A stretch of 64,000 bases of DNA from Bradyrhizobium sp. LLZ17 (lineage in GTDB: Bacteria > Pseudomonadota > Alphaproteobacteria > Rhizobiales > Xanthobacteraceae): positions 3,038,001 through 3,102,000 of the forward strand of contig NZ_CP165734.1 of the NCBI RefSeq assembly GCF_041200145.1, written 5' to 3'. Under the pieces are notes generated by a model. It had not been told where the DNA came from, ran no database searches, and saw nothing but the letters and a program-made list of their open reading frames with translations. Of this stretch, positions 45,540-53,828 are shown one piece after another (the first letter of the stretch is position 1; each line of letters starts with the position of its first letter). Position numbers and translations under genes: made by a program.

Positions 45540-45760
45540 CTTCTCCCCTTGTTGTGGGAGAAGGTGGCATAGGCGGCCTTCGGCCGCCGTTCACTTAGGA
45601 CGCCGATGCTTCGCATCGGCTATGGCGCCGGATGAGGGGTGCTGTCCGCGAACTCAAATCGAAAGATTCTTCCTCGCGGTGAGATACCCCTCACCCGTCT
45701 CGCCGCTATCGCGGCGAGCCACCCTCTCCCACAAGGGGAGAGGGAAAAAGCGCCCGGAAT
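45540..45760. repeat. hairpin-rich intergenic repeat
   Basis: Three successive stems occur: TTCTCCC...GGGAGAA (45541-45562), GGCGGCC-TTC-GGCCGCC (45572-45588) and GCCGATGC-TTC-GCATCGGC (45602-45620). A CTCTCCC-ACAA-GGGGAGAG element follows near 45725-45748. It lies between convergent genes; the first stem may terminate the rightward gene. Confidence 0.55.
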
Positions 45761-45772
45761 ATCGCGAAAATC

Positions 45773-46414
45773 CTATCGCCGCGGCCCGGAGACCTCCGTC
45801 GGCTCGGTGGTCGAGAGCTCGGCAAGCTTCGCGCGGGCAGCGTCGTGGGTGCGGCCATCCTTGCCTGGAGGCGACGCAAGCGCGGCTTCGAAATCGGCGC
45901 GGGCATCGTCGGCCTGGCCGCGGGCGAGGAACGCCAGGCCGCGATCGTAGCGGGCTTGCGCGTCCGACGGGTCGAGGCGGACGGCGGTGCTGTAGCTCAA
46001 GATCGCGCGATCGAGATCGCCTTTGGCGGCGAGCGCAACGCCGCGCTCGTGGTAGGGCGCGGCGAGCCTGGGATCGAGCGCGATCGCCTCGTCATAATCG
46101 GCAATCGCAAGCTCCACCGCACCGTTCTGCCGGCAGGCCAGCGCGCGATCGCGATAGAGCGAAGCGCGGCTGGGATTGAGGTGGATCGCTTCGTCGAAAT
46201 CGGCGATTGCCCGCTGATAGTCGCCGTGGCGCAACGCGATCCGCCCGCGCCCCTCAAAGGCAAAGGCGATCAGCGAGCCGCGAAACGGGGAGAAGCCGAT
46301 CACGGCCGAGCAGATATCGGGCTCGTCTTCGTCACCGCAATTCACGACCGTATGCGTGGACAGGCCAATGAGCACGCCCAGGACGATCAACAATGGCACT
46401 ACAGCTCTGGTCAT
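45773..46414 (-). CDS. membrane-anchored TPR protein
   Basis: A 213-residue protein with an N-terminal span (VVPLLIVLGVLIGLSTHTVV), a short loop containing CGDEDEPDIC (a possible disulfide) and four TPR units, such as GDYQRAIADFDEAIHLNPS and GDLDRAILSYSTAVRLDPSD. TPRs mediate protein contacts, probably on the periplasmic face. Start taken at 46414 (MTRAVV). Confidence 0.75.
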   Translation of the reverse strand: MTRAVVPLLIVLGVLIGLSTHTVVNCGDEDEPDICSAVIGFSPFRGSLIAFAFEGRGRIALRHGDYQRAIADFDEAIHLNPSRASLYRDRALACRQNGAVELAIADYDEAIALDPRLAAPYHERGVALAAKGDLDRAILSYSTAVRLDPSDAQARYDRGLAFLARGQADDARADFEAALASPPGKDGRTHDAARAKLAELSTTEPTEVSGPRR

Positions 46415-46585
46415 GCTCGACGGTGACCGGCAGCGCGCCGGCCACACATCCCCTTTCGAAGGAACACTCTCGACCAGGTGTTAACACCGGAGGGACCTGC
46501 CCTGTGTGCGCCAGATCACAAAGGCGCGCGACGACATTGCTGCGCATGAGCAGCGCTCAGAACGCCCGCCCTTCGGCGAACCACG

Positions 46586-46759
46586 TCAAGTCGAGAACCA
46601 GAAGAAGCTCTTCCAGGCCATCAAGGCGAGCAAACAGCACCAGCCTACCGTCACTGCTGCGAGCGACGTCAGGAGAAGCGCGCCTTCCATTCGTTCTAAA
46701 AAGCCCTCACGTGGTGCAATATCGCGTTCGACCACGTGCTCGATCTGCAACGGTACCAT
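46586..46759 (-). CDS. small single-span membrane protein
   Basis: A 57-residue frame. GGAGG lies 5 bp before the ATG at 46759. The first half is polar (QIEHVVERDIAPREGFLERM) and the second is one strong span (LLLTSLAAVTVGWCCLLALM) ending WKSFFWF. The good ribosome-binding site and amphipathic layout suggest a real gene. No family recognised. Confidence 0.45.
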   Translation of the reverse strand: MVPLQIEHVVERDIAPREGFLERMEGALLLTSLAAVTVGWCCLLALMAWKSFFWFST

Positions 46760-47012
46760 GCGAACCTCCGGCAATTTGCATTTGCAAACTCTGCCACTCG
46801 GCAAGCATTCCAACCTGTTGCTCTCCCAGCCAAGGCGAGCAACGCTGGTCCGACTCAATGTGCGACAAAGCGCAAGAGACATTTCGGATGTGCGCGGCAG
46901 CAGTCTGCATCCTGACAATGACCGCGGCAGCTACCGGCAATGCGACGTTGCGCGACAGATTTCGCGCTCGAATTGCAGCATCGTAGACATGCGTTCGCGC
47001 CGCCGCGATCGC

Positions 47013-47969
47013 TCAGCCCCAAGGACCGCGTGAAGGACCGCGTGACGGACCACGCGACGACGAGCGGCCCCACGGTCCCTGCGGCGGATAGTTTTCATTC
47101 GCACCGACCGACGGCATGGCCTGCGCGCCGAGCTCGGCTGCCAATTGCTGGAGCGCCGCGATGCGGTTCTGCGTCGAGGGATGGGTGGCGAAGAGACTGT
47201 CCACGCCATGGCCCGACAGCGGATTGATGATGAACATGTGCGCGGTCGCGGGATTGCGCTCGGCCTCGAGATTCGGCACCTGATGCGCAGCATTCTCGAT
47301 CTTGACCAGCGCCGATGCCAGCCACATCGGCTGGCCGGCGATGCGCGCGCCGAGATTGTCGGCGGCATATTCGCGGGTGCGGCTGATCGCCATCTGCACC
47401 AGCATGGCGCCGAGCGGCGCCAGGATCATCATCAGGATCGAGCCGACAATGCCGGGACCGTTGTTGTCGCGGTTGCCGCCGAAGAACATCCCGAACTGCG
47501 CCAGCATCGAGATGGCGCCGGCAATGGTCGCGGTGACCGTCATCAACAGCGTATCGTGATGTTTGATGTGCGCGAGTTCATGCGCGATCACGCCGGCGAG
47601 CTCCTCGCGGCTGAGCTGGCGCATCAAGCCGGTGGTGACGGCAACCGCGGCGTTCTCCGGATTGCGGCCGGTCGCGAATGCGTTGGGCTGCGGCTCGTCC
47701 ATCAGGAAGACGCGCGGCATCGGCAGCCCGGCGCGGCGCGCAAGCTCGGCGACCAGGCCGACCAGCTCCGGTGCGCTGGCGCGGTCGACCTCATGGGCGC
47801 CGTACATCGAGAGCACCATGCGGTCGGAGTTCCAGTAGGTGAAAAGATTGGTCGCCGCCGCAATCAGGAGCGCGATCATGGCGCCGCCGGCACCACCGAT
47901 CAGATAGCCCACGCCCATGAACAGGGCGGTGAGGCCTGCGAGAAGCATTGCGGTACGAAGATAGTTCAT
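47013..47969 (-). CDS. htpX: membrane zinc metalloprotease HtpX
   Basis: A 318-residue inner-membrane protease of the M48 family that degrades damaged membrane proteins. Two N-terminal spans, [13 protein letters not shown] with the HExxH zinc site, two further spans ([20 protein letters not shown] and [19 protein letters not shown]), then [13 protein letters not shown] with the third ligand. The C-terminus has a short tandem [12 protein letters not shown] tail. Start at 47969 follows GGGAGACGGCC. Confidence 0.95.
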   Translation of the reverse strand: MNYLRTAMLLAGLTALFMGVGYLIGGAGGAMIALLIAAATNLFTYWNSDRMVLSMYGAHEVDRASAPELVGLVAELARRAGLPMPRVFLMDEPQPNAFATGRNPENAAVAVTTGLMRQLSREELAGVIAHELAHIKHHDTLLMTVTATIAGAISMLAQFGMFFGGNRDNNGPGIVGSILMMILAPLGAMLVQMAISRTREYAADNLGARIAGQPMWLASALVKIENAAHQVPNLEAERNPATAHMFIINPLSGHGVDSLFATHPSTQNRIAALQQLAAELGAQAMPSVGANENYPPQGPWGRSSSRGPSRGPSRGPWG

Positions 47970-48122
47970 GGCCGTCTCCCGGGCCGGCCACGGCCGCTCG
48001 AGGCGTCGAAAGGCCGGCGAGCATGAGGTGGGGATGACCCCGGCTAGCCCGCAAGGTTTCAGGGTGCGTCGCGGCGCCGCGGCTATTGACCCAGCCCGGG
48101 ACAGCCGGGCACGATCGACGCC

Positions 48123-48353
48123 ATGCATTTCGAGATTCTCGGCGAAATGACCGAGGTCGAAACCTTCGCCAGCGGCTCGGGCATTCGCGAGATCGCCCGG
48201 CTGCGGCGAATCTATGGGCGAGGCCGCTGGCGCAAGCGCAAGGGTGTCGCCCGAGTGCGATTATCCGATGGCTCTATCCACCTCGCTGAGATACATTGGT
48301 ATGAGGCTGCCGGCATCGGCCGCAAGGAGTTCAAAATCAAAGGCCTGCTCTGA
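48123..48353 (+). CDS. conserved small basic protein
   Basis: A 76-residue protein: a polar N-terminal part ([20 protein letters not shown]), then a very basic segment ([20 protein letters not shown]) and a C-terminal beta-type region ([19 protein letters not shown]). Could bind nucleic acid. It precedes another small gene by 5 bp. Confidence 0.6.
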   Translation: MHFEILGEMTEVETFASGSGIREIARLRRIYGRGRWRKRKGVARVRLSDGSIHLAEIHWYEAAGIGRKEFKIKGLL

Positions 48354-48358
48354 AGACC

Positions 48359-48586
48359 ATGACGAAATCGCGAAGCAAGCAACTGGTGATCTGCGTGAAC
48401 AACGAGGGCTACGCGGCCTCTCTGGAGAAGCGCAAGATCTACGAGGTGCTGCGCGACCCGGCGGCCGATAAGCACGGCATGCTGCGGATCATCGATGAGT
48501 CGGGCGAAGACTATCTTTATCCGAAGACATTCTTCCGCTCCATCGCATTGCCGCTCGCCACAAAGCGCGCCGTATTGGCGGCCTGA
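48359..48586 (+). CDS. conserved small protein
   Basis: A 75-residue protein reading LVICVNNEGYAASLEKRKIY and DESGEDYLYPKTFFRSIALP, a compact beta-rich pattern common in short rhizobial proteins of unknown role. It follows the previous small gene by 5 bp and precedes a lytic transglycosylase by 29 bp, so an operon is plausible. Confidence 0.65.
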   Translation: MTKSRSKQLVICVNNEGYAASLEKRKIYEVLRDPAADKHGMLRIIDESGEDYLYPKTFFRSIALPLATKRAVLAA

Positions 48587-48615
48587 CGCTCATCCGCCCA
48601 GCACCAGAGATATTG

Positions 48616-49929
48616 ATGCCGATGAACTGCCTTGGTTCTCGCCTTGCGGTCGCAACGATCGCGGTCTCATTTATCCTCGCTCTTCCTGCCTTCGCCCAAT
48701 TCGCGCCGCCGGCTGCAAGGCCTGCCGCTCCGAAAACGGCGGCCTCACCGCGCGCGGCGTCGTGCCACAACGGGGCGAACTTCGATCGCTTCCTGGCTGA
48801 TGTGAAACAGAAGGCGGTGGCGGCCGGCGTATCGCAACGGGCGCTTTCGGAAGCTTCGCCATACCTCGTCTACGACCAGGGCATCGTCAACCGCGACCGC
48901 GGCCAGCGCGTGTTCGGCCAGCTCTTCACCGAATTCGCCGGCCGCATGGCCGCACCCTATCGCATGCAGAACGGCCAGCAGCACATCAAGACATACGCCG
49001 CCGCGTTCGCGCGCGCCGAGAAAGAATACGGCGTGCCGCCGGCGGTGATCGCCGCGTTCTGGGGACTGGAGAGCGATTTCGGCGCCAACATGGGCAATCT
49101 GCCGACGCTGAAATCGCTGGTGTCGCTGGCCTATGACTGCCGGCGTTCGGAGATGTTCGTGAACGAGACCATCGCGGCGCTGAAGGTCATCGACCGCGGC
49201 GATCTCACGCCGGAGGAGATGATCGGCTCCTGGGCCGGCGAACTCGGCCAGACGCAATTCCTGCCGACGCATTACGTGAATTACGCCGTCGACTATGACG
49301 GCGACGGCCGGCGCGACCTGCTGCGCAGCGCGCCCGACGTGATCGGCTCGACGGCGAACTACATCGCCAACGGATTGAAGTGGCGGCGCGGCGAGCCGTG
49401 GCTGGAAGAGATCAAGGTACCGCAGAACCTGCCGTGGGATCAGACCGATCTCACCGTACAGCAGCCGCGCGCGAAATGGGCCCAGCTCGGCGTGACTTAT
49501 CCGGACGGAAGGCCGCTGCCCAACGACAATCTCGCGGCCTCGGTGCTGCTGCCGATGGGACGGACCGGACCGGCCTTCATGGCGTATCCGAATTTCGCAG
49601 CCTATACCGAATGGAATAACTCGCTGATCTATTCGACCACCGCGGGCTATCTCGCCTCGCGCATCGCGGGCGCCGCGCCGATGCGCAGGCCAGCCGGGCA
49701 AGTGACGCAACTGCCGTTCAACGAACTCAAGGAATTGCAGCAGTTGCTGGTGCGCGCCGGCTTCAATGTCGGCAAGGTCGACGGCGTGCTCGGTCAGCAG
49801 AGCCGCGCTGCGGTGAAGGCGATGCAGATCAAGTACAGCCTGCCCGCCGATTCCTGGCCGACCGCGGAGCTGCTCGCGCGCATGCGCGGCGGCACGGCCC
49901 AGGCGCAACCGGCGAGCGCGATCCGCTGA
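48616..49929 (+). CDS. lytic murein transglycosylase (MltB-type) with peptidoglycan-binding domain
   Basis: A 437-residue exported enzyme. Signal peptide around residues 5-28 (VATIAVSFILALPAFAQF). The SLT2 catalytic domain has the Glu in AAFWGLESDFGANMG, followed by SWAGELGQTQFLPTHY and DYDGDGRRDLLRSAPD. A C-terminal PG_binding_1 domain (LQQLLVRAGFNVGKVDGVLG) ends the protein. It cleaves glycan strands to 1,6-anhydro products in the periplasm. Start 48616 chosen among TTG 48613 and ATGs 48616 and 48622. Confidence 0.92.
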   Translation: MPMNCLGSRLAVATIAVSFILALPAFAQFAPPAARPAAPKTAASPRAASCHNGANFDRFLADVKQKAVAAGVSQRALSEASPYLVYDQGIVNRDRGQRVFGQLFTEFAGRMAAPYRMQNGQQHIKTYAAAFARAEKEYGVPPAVIAAFWGLESDFGANMGNLPTLKSLVSLAYDCRRSEMFVNETIAALKVIDRGDLTPEEMIGSWAGELGQTQFLPTHYVNYAVDYDGDGRRDLLRSAPDVIGSTANYIANGLKWRRGEPWLEEIKVPQNLPWDQTDLTVQQPRAKWAQLGVTYPDGRPLPNDNLAASVLLPMGRTGPAFMAYPNFAAYTEWNNSLIYSTTAGYLASRIAGAAPMRRPAGQVTQLPFNELKELQQLLVRAGFNVGKVDGVLGQQSRAAVKAMQIKYSLPADSWPTAELLARMRGGTAQAQPASAIR

Positions 49930-49938
49930 GCGCCCTTT

Positions 49939-50037
49939 GTCATGCCCGCGAAGGCGGGCATCCAGTACTCCGAGGCGCTTCGGTTCGATGCCTCGCGTCT
50001 GGGCGTACTGGATCGCCCGGTCAAGCCGGGCGATGAC
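49939..50037. repeat. palindromic repeat GTCATGCCCGCGAAGGCGGGC type
   Basis: The left half ATGCCCGCGAAGGCGGGCAT is itself palindromic, followed by CCAGTA. The right half is TACTGGATCGCCCGG then GTCAAGCCGGGCGATGAC. The whole folds as a long hairpin. Confidence 0.65.
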
Positions 50038-50153
50038 AGCCGGAGAATTTTCGCACTGCACGGGCGGTTTCCGCGATTGTATTTTTCCCTGACGCTCCCA
50101 TGTCTGTGGCTCAGGTTTCTCCTGAAATCTCCCACCATTGAAGCGAGCATCAC

Positions 50154-50657
50154 ATGTCCTTTCACGACGCCGTCGTCCCCGCCTACTTGCAAATGCTGAA
50201 CAGCCTCATCGGCCTGCTCACCAAGGCTGAGGCGCATTGCGCGGCCAAAAAGATCGACCCGAGCGTCCTGCTCGGCTCGCGCCTGTTCCCGGACATGTTG
50301 CCGCTCTCGAAGCAGATCCAGCTGGCCAGCGATTTCGCCGCCAAGGGCTGTGCACGGCTGACGCATAGCGACCTGCCCTCGACGCCCGACACGGAGACGA
50401 GCTTTGGCGAGTTGAAGCAGCGTCTCGCCAAGACGGTCGACTACGTCAAATTGTTCAAGCCGGAGCAGTTCGAGGGCGCCGACACCAAGGACGTCACCTT
50501 TCCGGTGGGCCCGGACCGGTCGATGACTCTCAAAGGCCAGCAATTCTTCAGCGCGTTCTCGCTGCCGAACTTCTATTTCCACGCCGCGACCGCCCACGGC
50601 ATTTTGCGCCATAACGGCGTCGAGATCGGCAAGCGCGATTTCATGGGCCTGAACTGA
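50154..50657 (+). CDS. DUF1993 family protein
   Basis: A 167-residue protein of the DUF1993 family, a DinB-like four-helix bundle: LNSLIGLLTKAEAHCAAKKI, LFPDMLPLSKQIQLASDFAA and FYFHAATAHGILRHNGVEIG with histidines suited to metal binding. Function unknown. Followed by a strong hairpin. Confidence 0.85.
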   Translation: MSFHDAVVPAYLQMLNSLIGLLTKAEAHCAAKKIDPSVLLGSRLFPDMLPLSKQIQLASDFAAKGCARLTHSDLPSTPDTETSFGELKQRLAKTVDYVKLFKPEQFEGADTKDVTFPVGPDRSMTLKGQQFFSAFSLPNFYFHAATAHGILRHNGVEIGKRDFMGLN

Positions 50658-50664
50658 GTTCGCG

Positions 50665-50696
50665 GGCCGCGGCAGCGGAAATTCGCTGCCGTGGCC
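50665..50696. terminator. 13-bp hairpin after DUF1993 gene
   Basis: GGCCGCGGCAGCG pairs with CGCTGCCGTGGCC (one G-U pair) around GAAATT, 8 bp past the stop. No T tract follows, so termination is possible but not certain. Confidence 0.5.
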
Positions 50697-50828
50697 GAAA
50701 TTGCAGGTGAATTGTACCAGACAGGGTGGCGCGCGCAGCACGCCTGCACTTTCCGTATGGCTCCTCCCTTGCGTTGATTGCCGCGATGCACAAATGTTCC
50801 GGACCTCTCATCGTCTGGAAGCATACTC

Positions 50829-51932
50829 ATGAGCCGTCCCACCAAATTGTTTGAGACCTACAAGCTCGGCCCGATCACGCTTGCGAACCGTTTCGTGATG
50901 GCCCCGCTGACGCGCAACCGCGCTGCGCCCGGCACTTTCGTGCCGAGCCCGCTCGCCGCCGACTATTACGGCCAGCGCGCTTCCGCGGGCCTCCTGATCA
51001 CCGAGGCGAGCCAGGTCTCGCAGCAGGGCCAGGGCTATCAGGACACGCCCGGCATCTACTCCAAGGATCAGGTCGCCGGCTGGCGCAAAGTCACCGAGCG
51101 CGTCCATGAGCGCGGCGGCAAGATCTTCATCCAGCTCTGGCATGTCGGCCGCATCTCGCATGTCGACCTCCAGGCCAATGGCGCAGCCCCGGTGGCGCCC
51201 AGCGCGATCCGCGCCAAGGGCAAGACTTTCGTCAACGGCACCTTCGCCGACGTCTCCGAACCCCGCGCGCTCGAGCTCTCCGAAATTCCAGGGATCATCG
51301 ACGACTTCAAGCGCGCCGCGAAGAATGCATTGGAGGCCGGTTTCGACGGCGTCGAAATCCACGGTGCTAACGGCTATCTGCTCGAACAGTTCGCCAAGGA
51401 TGGCGCCAACAAGCGCACCGACGCCTATGGCGGCTCGATCGAGAACCGCGCGCGGCTAACACTGGAGGTCTCCAAGGCCGTTGTTGCCGAGGCAGGCGCC
51501 GACCGTACCGGCATCCGGATCTCTCCCGTGACGCCGGCCAACGATATCTCGGACTCGAACCCGCAAGCCTTGTATGACCATATCGTCGATGGCCTCAGCG
51601 CGCTGAAGCTGGTCTATCTCCACGTCGTCGAAGGCGCCACCGGCGGTCCGCGTGACATCGCGCCGTTCGACTATGCGGCGCTGCGCAAGCGCTTCTCCGG
51701 CACCTATGTCGCCAACAACGGCTACGATTTCGAGCTAGCGACCAAGGTCCTCGATGCGAACGCGGCCGATCTCATCGCGTTCGGCAAGCCGTTCATCTCC
51801 AACCCGGATCTGGTCGAGCGGCTGAAGCAGGGCGCGGCGCTGAACGATTGGGACAAGAACACGTTCTACGGCGGCGGTGCCAAGGGGTACACGGATTACC
51901 CGGCGCTGGAAGCGGCCGAGCCGGCGGAGTAG
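50829..51932 (+). CDS. Old Yellow Enzyme family alkene reductase (NemA-like)
   Basis: A 367-residue FMN oxidoreductase that reduces activated alkenes or nitro compounds with NAD(P)H. Family signatures: NRFVMAPLTRNRA, IQLWHVGRISH, EIHGANGYLLEQF, YGGSIENRARLTLEV and FGKPFISNPDLVER. Start at 50829 (MSRPTKLFE); an upstream extension to 50778 has no homology. Alone, followed by a repeat and a bidirectional terminator. Confidence 0.93.
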   Translation: MSRPTKLFETYKLGPITLANRFVMAPLTRNRAAPGTFVPSPLAADYYGQRASAGLLITEASQVSQQGQGYQDTPGIYSKDQVAGWRKVTERVHERGGKIFIQLWHVGRISHVDLQANGAAPVAPSAIRAKGKTFVNGTFADVSEPRALELSEIPGIIDDFKRAAKNALEAGFDGVEIHGANGYLLEQFAKDGANKRTDAYGGSIENRARLTLEVSKAVVAEAGADRTGIRISPVTPANDISDSNPQALYDHIVDGLSALKLVYLHVVEGATGGPRDIAPFDYAALRKRFSGTYVANNGYDFELATKVLDANAADLIAFGKPFISNPDLVERLKQGAALNDWDKNTFYGGGAKGYTDYPALEAAEPAE

Positions 51933-51955
51933 GTCGTCGTCGCCGCTCCATCCTC

Positions 51956-52069
51956 CGTCATTGCGAGGAGCCCGCGACAAAATTGCAGAGCAATTTGCGC
52001 TGGCGACGAAGCAATCCGGACCGCCTCCGCGGTAAGACTCTGGTTGCTTCGCTTCGCTCGCAACGACGG
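51956..52069. repeat. palindromic repeat CGTCATTGCGAG / CTCGCAACGACGG type
   Basis: The outer arms CGTCATTGCGAGGAGC and GCTTCGCTCGCAACGACG can pair; inner GAAGCAATCCGG and the GGTTGCTTC segment extend the structure. Non-coding. Confidence 0.6.
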
Positions 52070-52106
52070 TGTGGGGTCGGCGGGCCGAACTGACAAAGAA
52101 AGCAAA

Positions 52107-52132
52107 AAAGGCCGGGATCGCTCCCGGCCTTT
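52107..52132. terminator. bidirectional terminator AAAGGCCGGGA-TCGC-TCCCGGCCTTT
   Basis: A perfect 11-bp stem flanked by A-rich and T-rich ends, located between the alkene reductase and the TPR gene. A near-identical hairpin is found at 53755-53779. Confidence 0.8.
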
Positions 52133-52173
52133 CCCGTATTGCTGCGTCGTCGCGTCCCTGCTCTAATGCGACG

Positions 52174-52980
52174 ATGGATGCCACCGAGACACTCGTTCGC
52201 CGCGCGACTGAAGCGTTCAATTCGGGCAAGCCGGATGAGGCGCAACGTCTGTGTGAACAAGGCCTTGCACGCGAGCCTGGCGATCCGGTGCTGCATCATC
52301 TGCTGGCCGCTGTGTTGTTCTCCAGGAATGCCATCGCCCCTGCTCATGCGCATATCGACGTGAGCCTTGCCAAGCGCCCCGGCAATGCCGCAGCACGGCT
52401 GCTTGCCGCCCGCATTGCGCGCAGCGAGGGGAACTTCGACGTCGCGCTCGCGCACATCGATTCGGCGATCGCCACCAGCCCGCAACGCGAAATGTTCGTC
52501 GAGAAGGCGAGAACACTCGATCAGGCTGGCCTGAGGGCTCAAGCACGAGAATCCTGGCGAGCGATCCTAAAGGTCATCCCCGGTCACCAGGAAGCGGCGG
52601 CACGGCTCGGCCGGCTAACGTGGGAGGATGGCGATCCCGCCACCGCCGCTAACCTGCTCGAACAGGCGGTCGCAACGGGCGCACCGGCTTCGGTTTGGTT
52701 CGATCTTGGCGTCGCGCGACAGGATTTGCGTGACCACACCGGCGCGGCAAGCGCCTATCGCAAGGCGCTCGAACTCAAGTCCGACCATGCGGAGGCCGCG
52801 CTCAATCTCGGCATCGCCTTGCAAGAGAGTGGAGCGGTCGACGACGCCATGCGCGCCTTTGCCCAGGCCTATCGCCTGCGGCCGCAATTGTTCGGCTCGA
52901 TCGCGATGGCGCTGACCTCGGCCTCACATGGCCGCCTCTGGCTTGACGAGGACGGATTGCGCCGCGCATTAGGAGATTAG
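52174..52980 (+). CDS. TPR-repeat protein
   Basis: A 268-residue cytoplasmic protein composed of TPR units, including GKPDEAQRLCEQGLAREPGD, GNFDVALAHIDSAIATSPQ and HTGAASAYRKALELKSDHAE. Such proteins scaffold complexes or accompany sulfotransferases and oxygenases. Start at 52174. Its last 12 bases overlap a convergent gene. Confidence 0.75.
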   Translation: MDATETLVRRATEAFNSGKPDEAQRLCEQGLAREPGDPVLHHLLAAVLFSRNAIAPAHAHIDVSLAKRPGNAAARLLAARIARSEGNFDVALAHIDSAIATSPQREMFVEKARTLDQAGLRAQARESWRAILKVIPGHQEAAARLGRLTWEDGDPATAANLLEQAVATGAPASVWFDLGVARQDLRDHTGAASAYRKALELKSDHAEAALNLGIALQESGAVDDAMRAFAQAYRLRPQLFGSIAMALTSASHGRLWLDEDGLRRALGD

Positions 52981-53679
52981 GCGTCCACGTTTCGCACGGA
53001 AATGCTTGCGGTAGACGTTGGGCTCGGCCAGCACGTCGGCAACGACCTTCGCGTAAGCCTGCTGGTGAGGCTCGTCAAACACCTCGAACGCGAGCTCAGG
53101 TGCTTCGCGCGGTACGGCAAAACACTGCGCGACCGGAGTCCCCTTTTCGAGAACGCCGGAAAAACCCGGCTCAATCCATACGGCCGGAAAGTTGATGCCG
53201 CCGTCGTGAAACCGGTCGGCGTCGACCAGACCCGAAACCAGGCGGAATGGCAGATCATCGCGATTGACCGGATGCGTCGCGAACAGCGACCAGCCGGGCT
53301 CGAGCTCGATCGTCCAGAAACTGTTGAACTTGATCGCAGACCGCCCGTTCGCGAAAGGCGCAGCAGCGAATTGGGCTGCGGGGTGGAAACTCAGAGGCGC
53401 ACGCGGATGTCCCGAGGTCGCCGGCTCCGGGATGTCCCAATCCCAACTGAATTGTCCCGACTCGATCCTGATGTCGCATGGCAGCGGAATCATGACGCCA
53501 TGGGCCATCGCATCGACGAAGGGCGGACATTGCTTGACCGTGCGTATGTCTCGGCCGTGGACGTCCGAGTGCGCCTTCGCCGGCATTGCGCGCAGCCAGT
53601 CGGGCAAGGCTCTGCGCGCCGGATAGGGCCGGATCAAGTGGTCGGCCAGCATGGGATCGCAACGGAACGTCATGCGCAT
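52969..53679 (-). CDS. conserved hypothetical protein (DUF6065-like)
   Basis: A 236-residue protein. Central text IPLPCDIRIESGQFSWDWDI, then FNSFWTIELEPGWSLFATHP and GGINFPAVWIEPGFSGVLEK look like the beta-rich fold of DUF6065-type proteins. This match is tentative. Role unknown. It converges on a TPR gene. Confidence 0.6.
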   Translation of the reverse strand: MRMTFRCDPMLADHLIRPYPARRALPDWLRAMPAKAHSDVHGRDIRTVKQCPPFVDAMAHGVMIPLPCDIRIESGQFSWDWDIPEPATSGHPRAPLSFHPAAQFAAAPFANGRSAIKFNSFWTIELEPGWSLFATHPVNRDDLPFRLVSGLVDADRFHDGGINFPAVWIEPGFSGVLEKGTPVAQCFAVPREAPELAFEVFDEPHQQAYAKVVADVLAEPNVYRKHFRAKRGRLIS

Positions 53680-53754
53680 GGCGAAGTCTCGCTTCCGGAT
53701 CTAGGCCCGCCAATTCAGATCAAGGCCGTCGGCAACGCAATAGGCCAATAAGAC

Positions 53755-53779
53755 AAAAGGCCGGGATCACTCCCGGCCT
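53755..53779 (-). terminator. terminator of the glp operon
   Basis: On the minus strand AGGCCGGGA-GTGA-TCCCGGCCT is a 9-bp stem that overlaps four T (53758-53755), 50 bp after glpV. Confidence 0.75.
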
Positions 53780-53828
53780 CCTGCTCCTGGACAGCCGGAA
53801 CGAGCCCGGCCGTCGTGATGTCTGCGAA

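Noticed and set aside
46932..47013. Separate coding region in the SRGP-rich end of htpX
   Set aside because: It is either the tandem C-terminal tail of HtpX or spacer sequence; no independent start with a ribosome-binding site.
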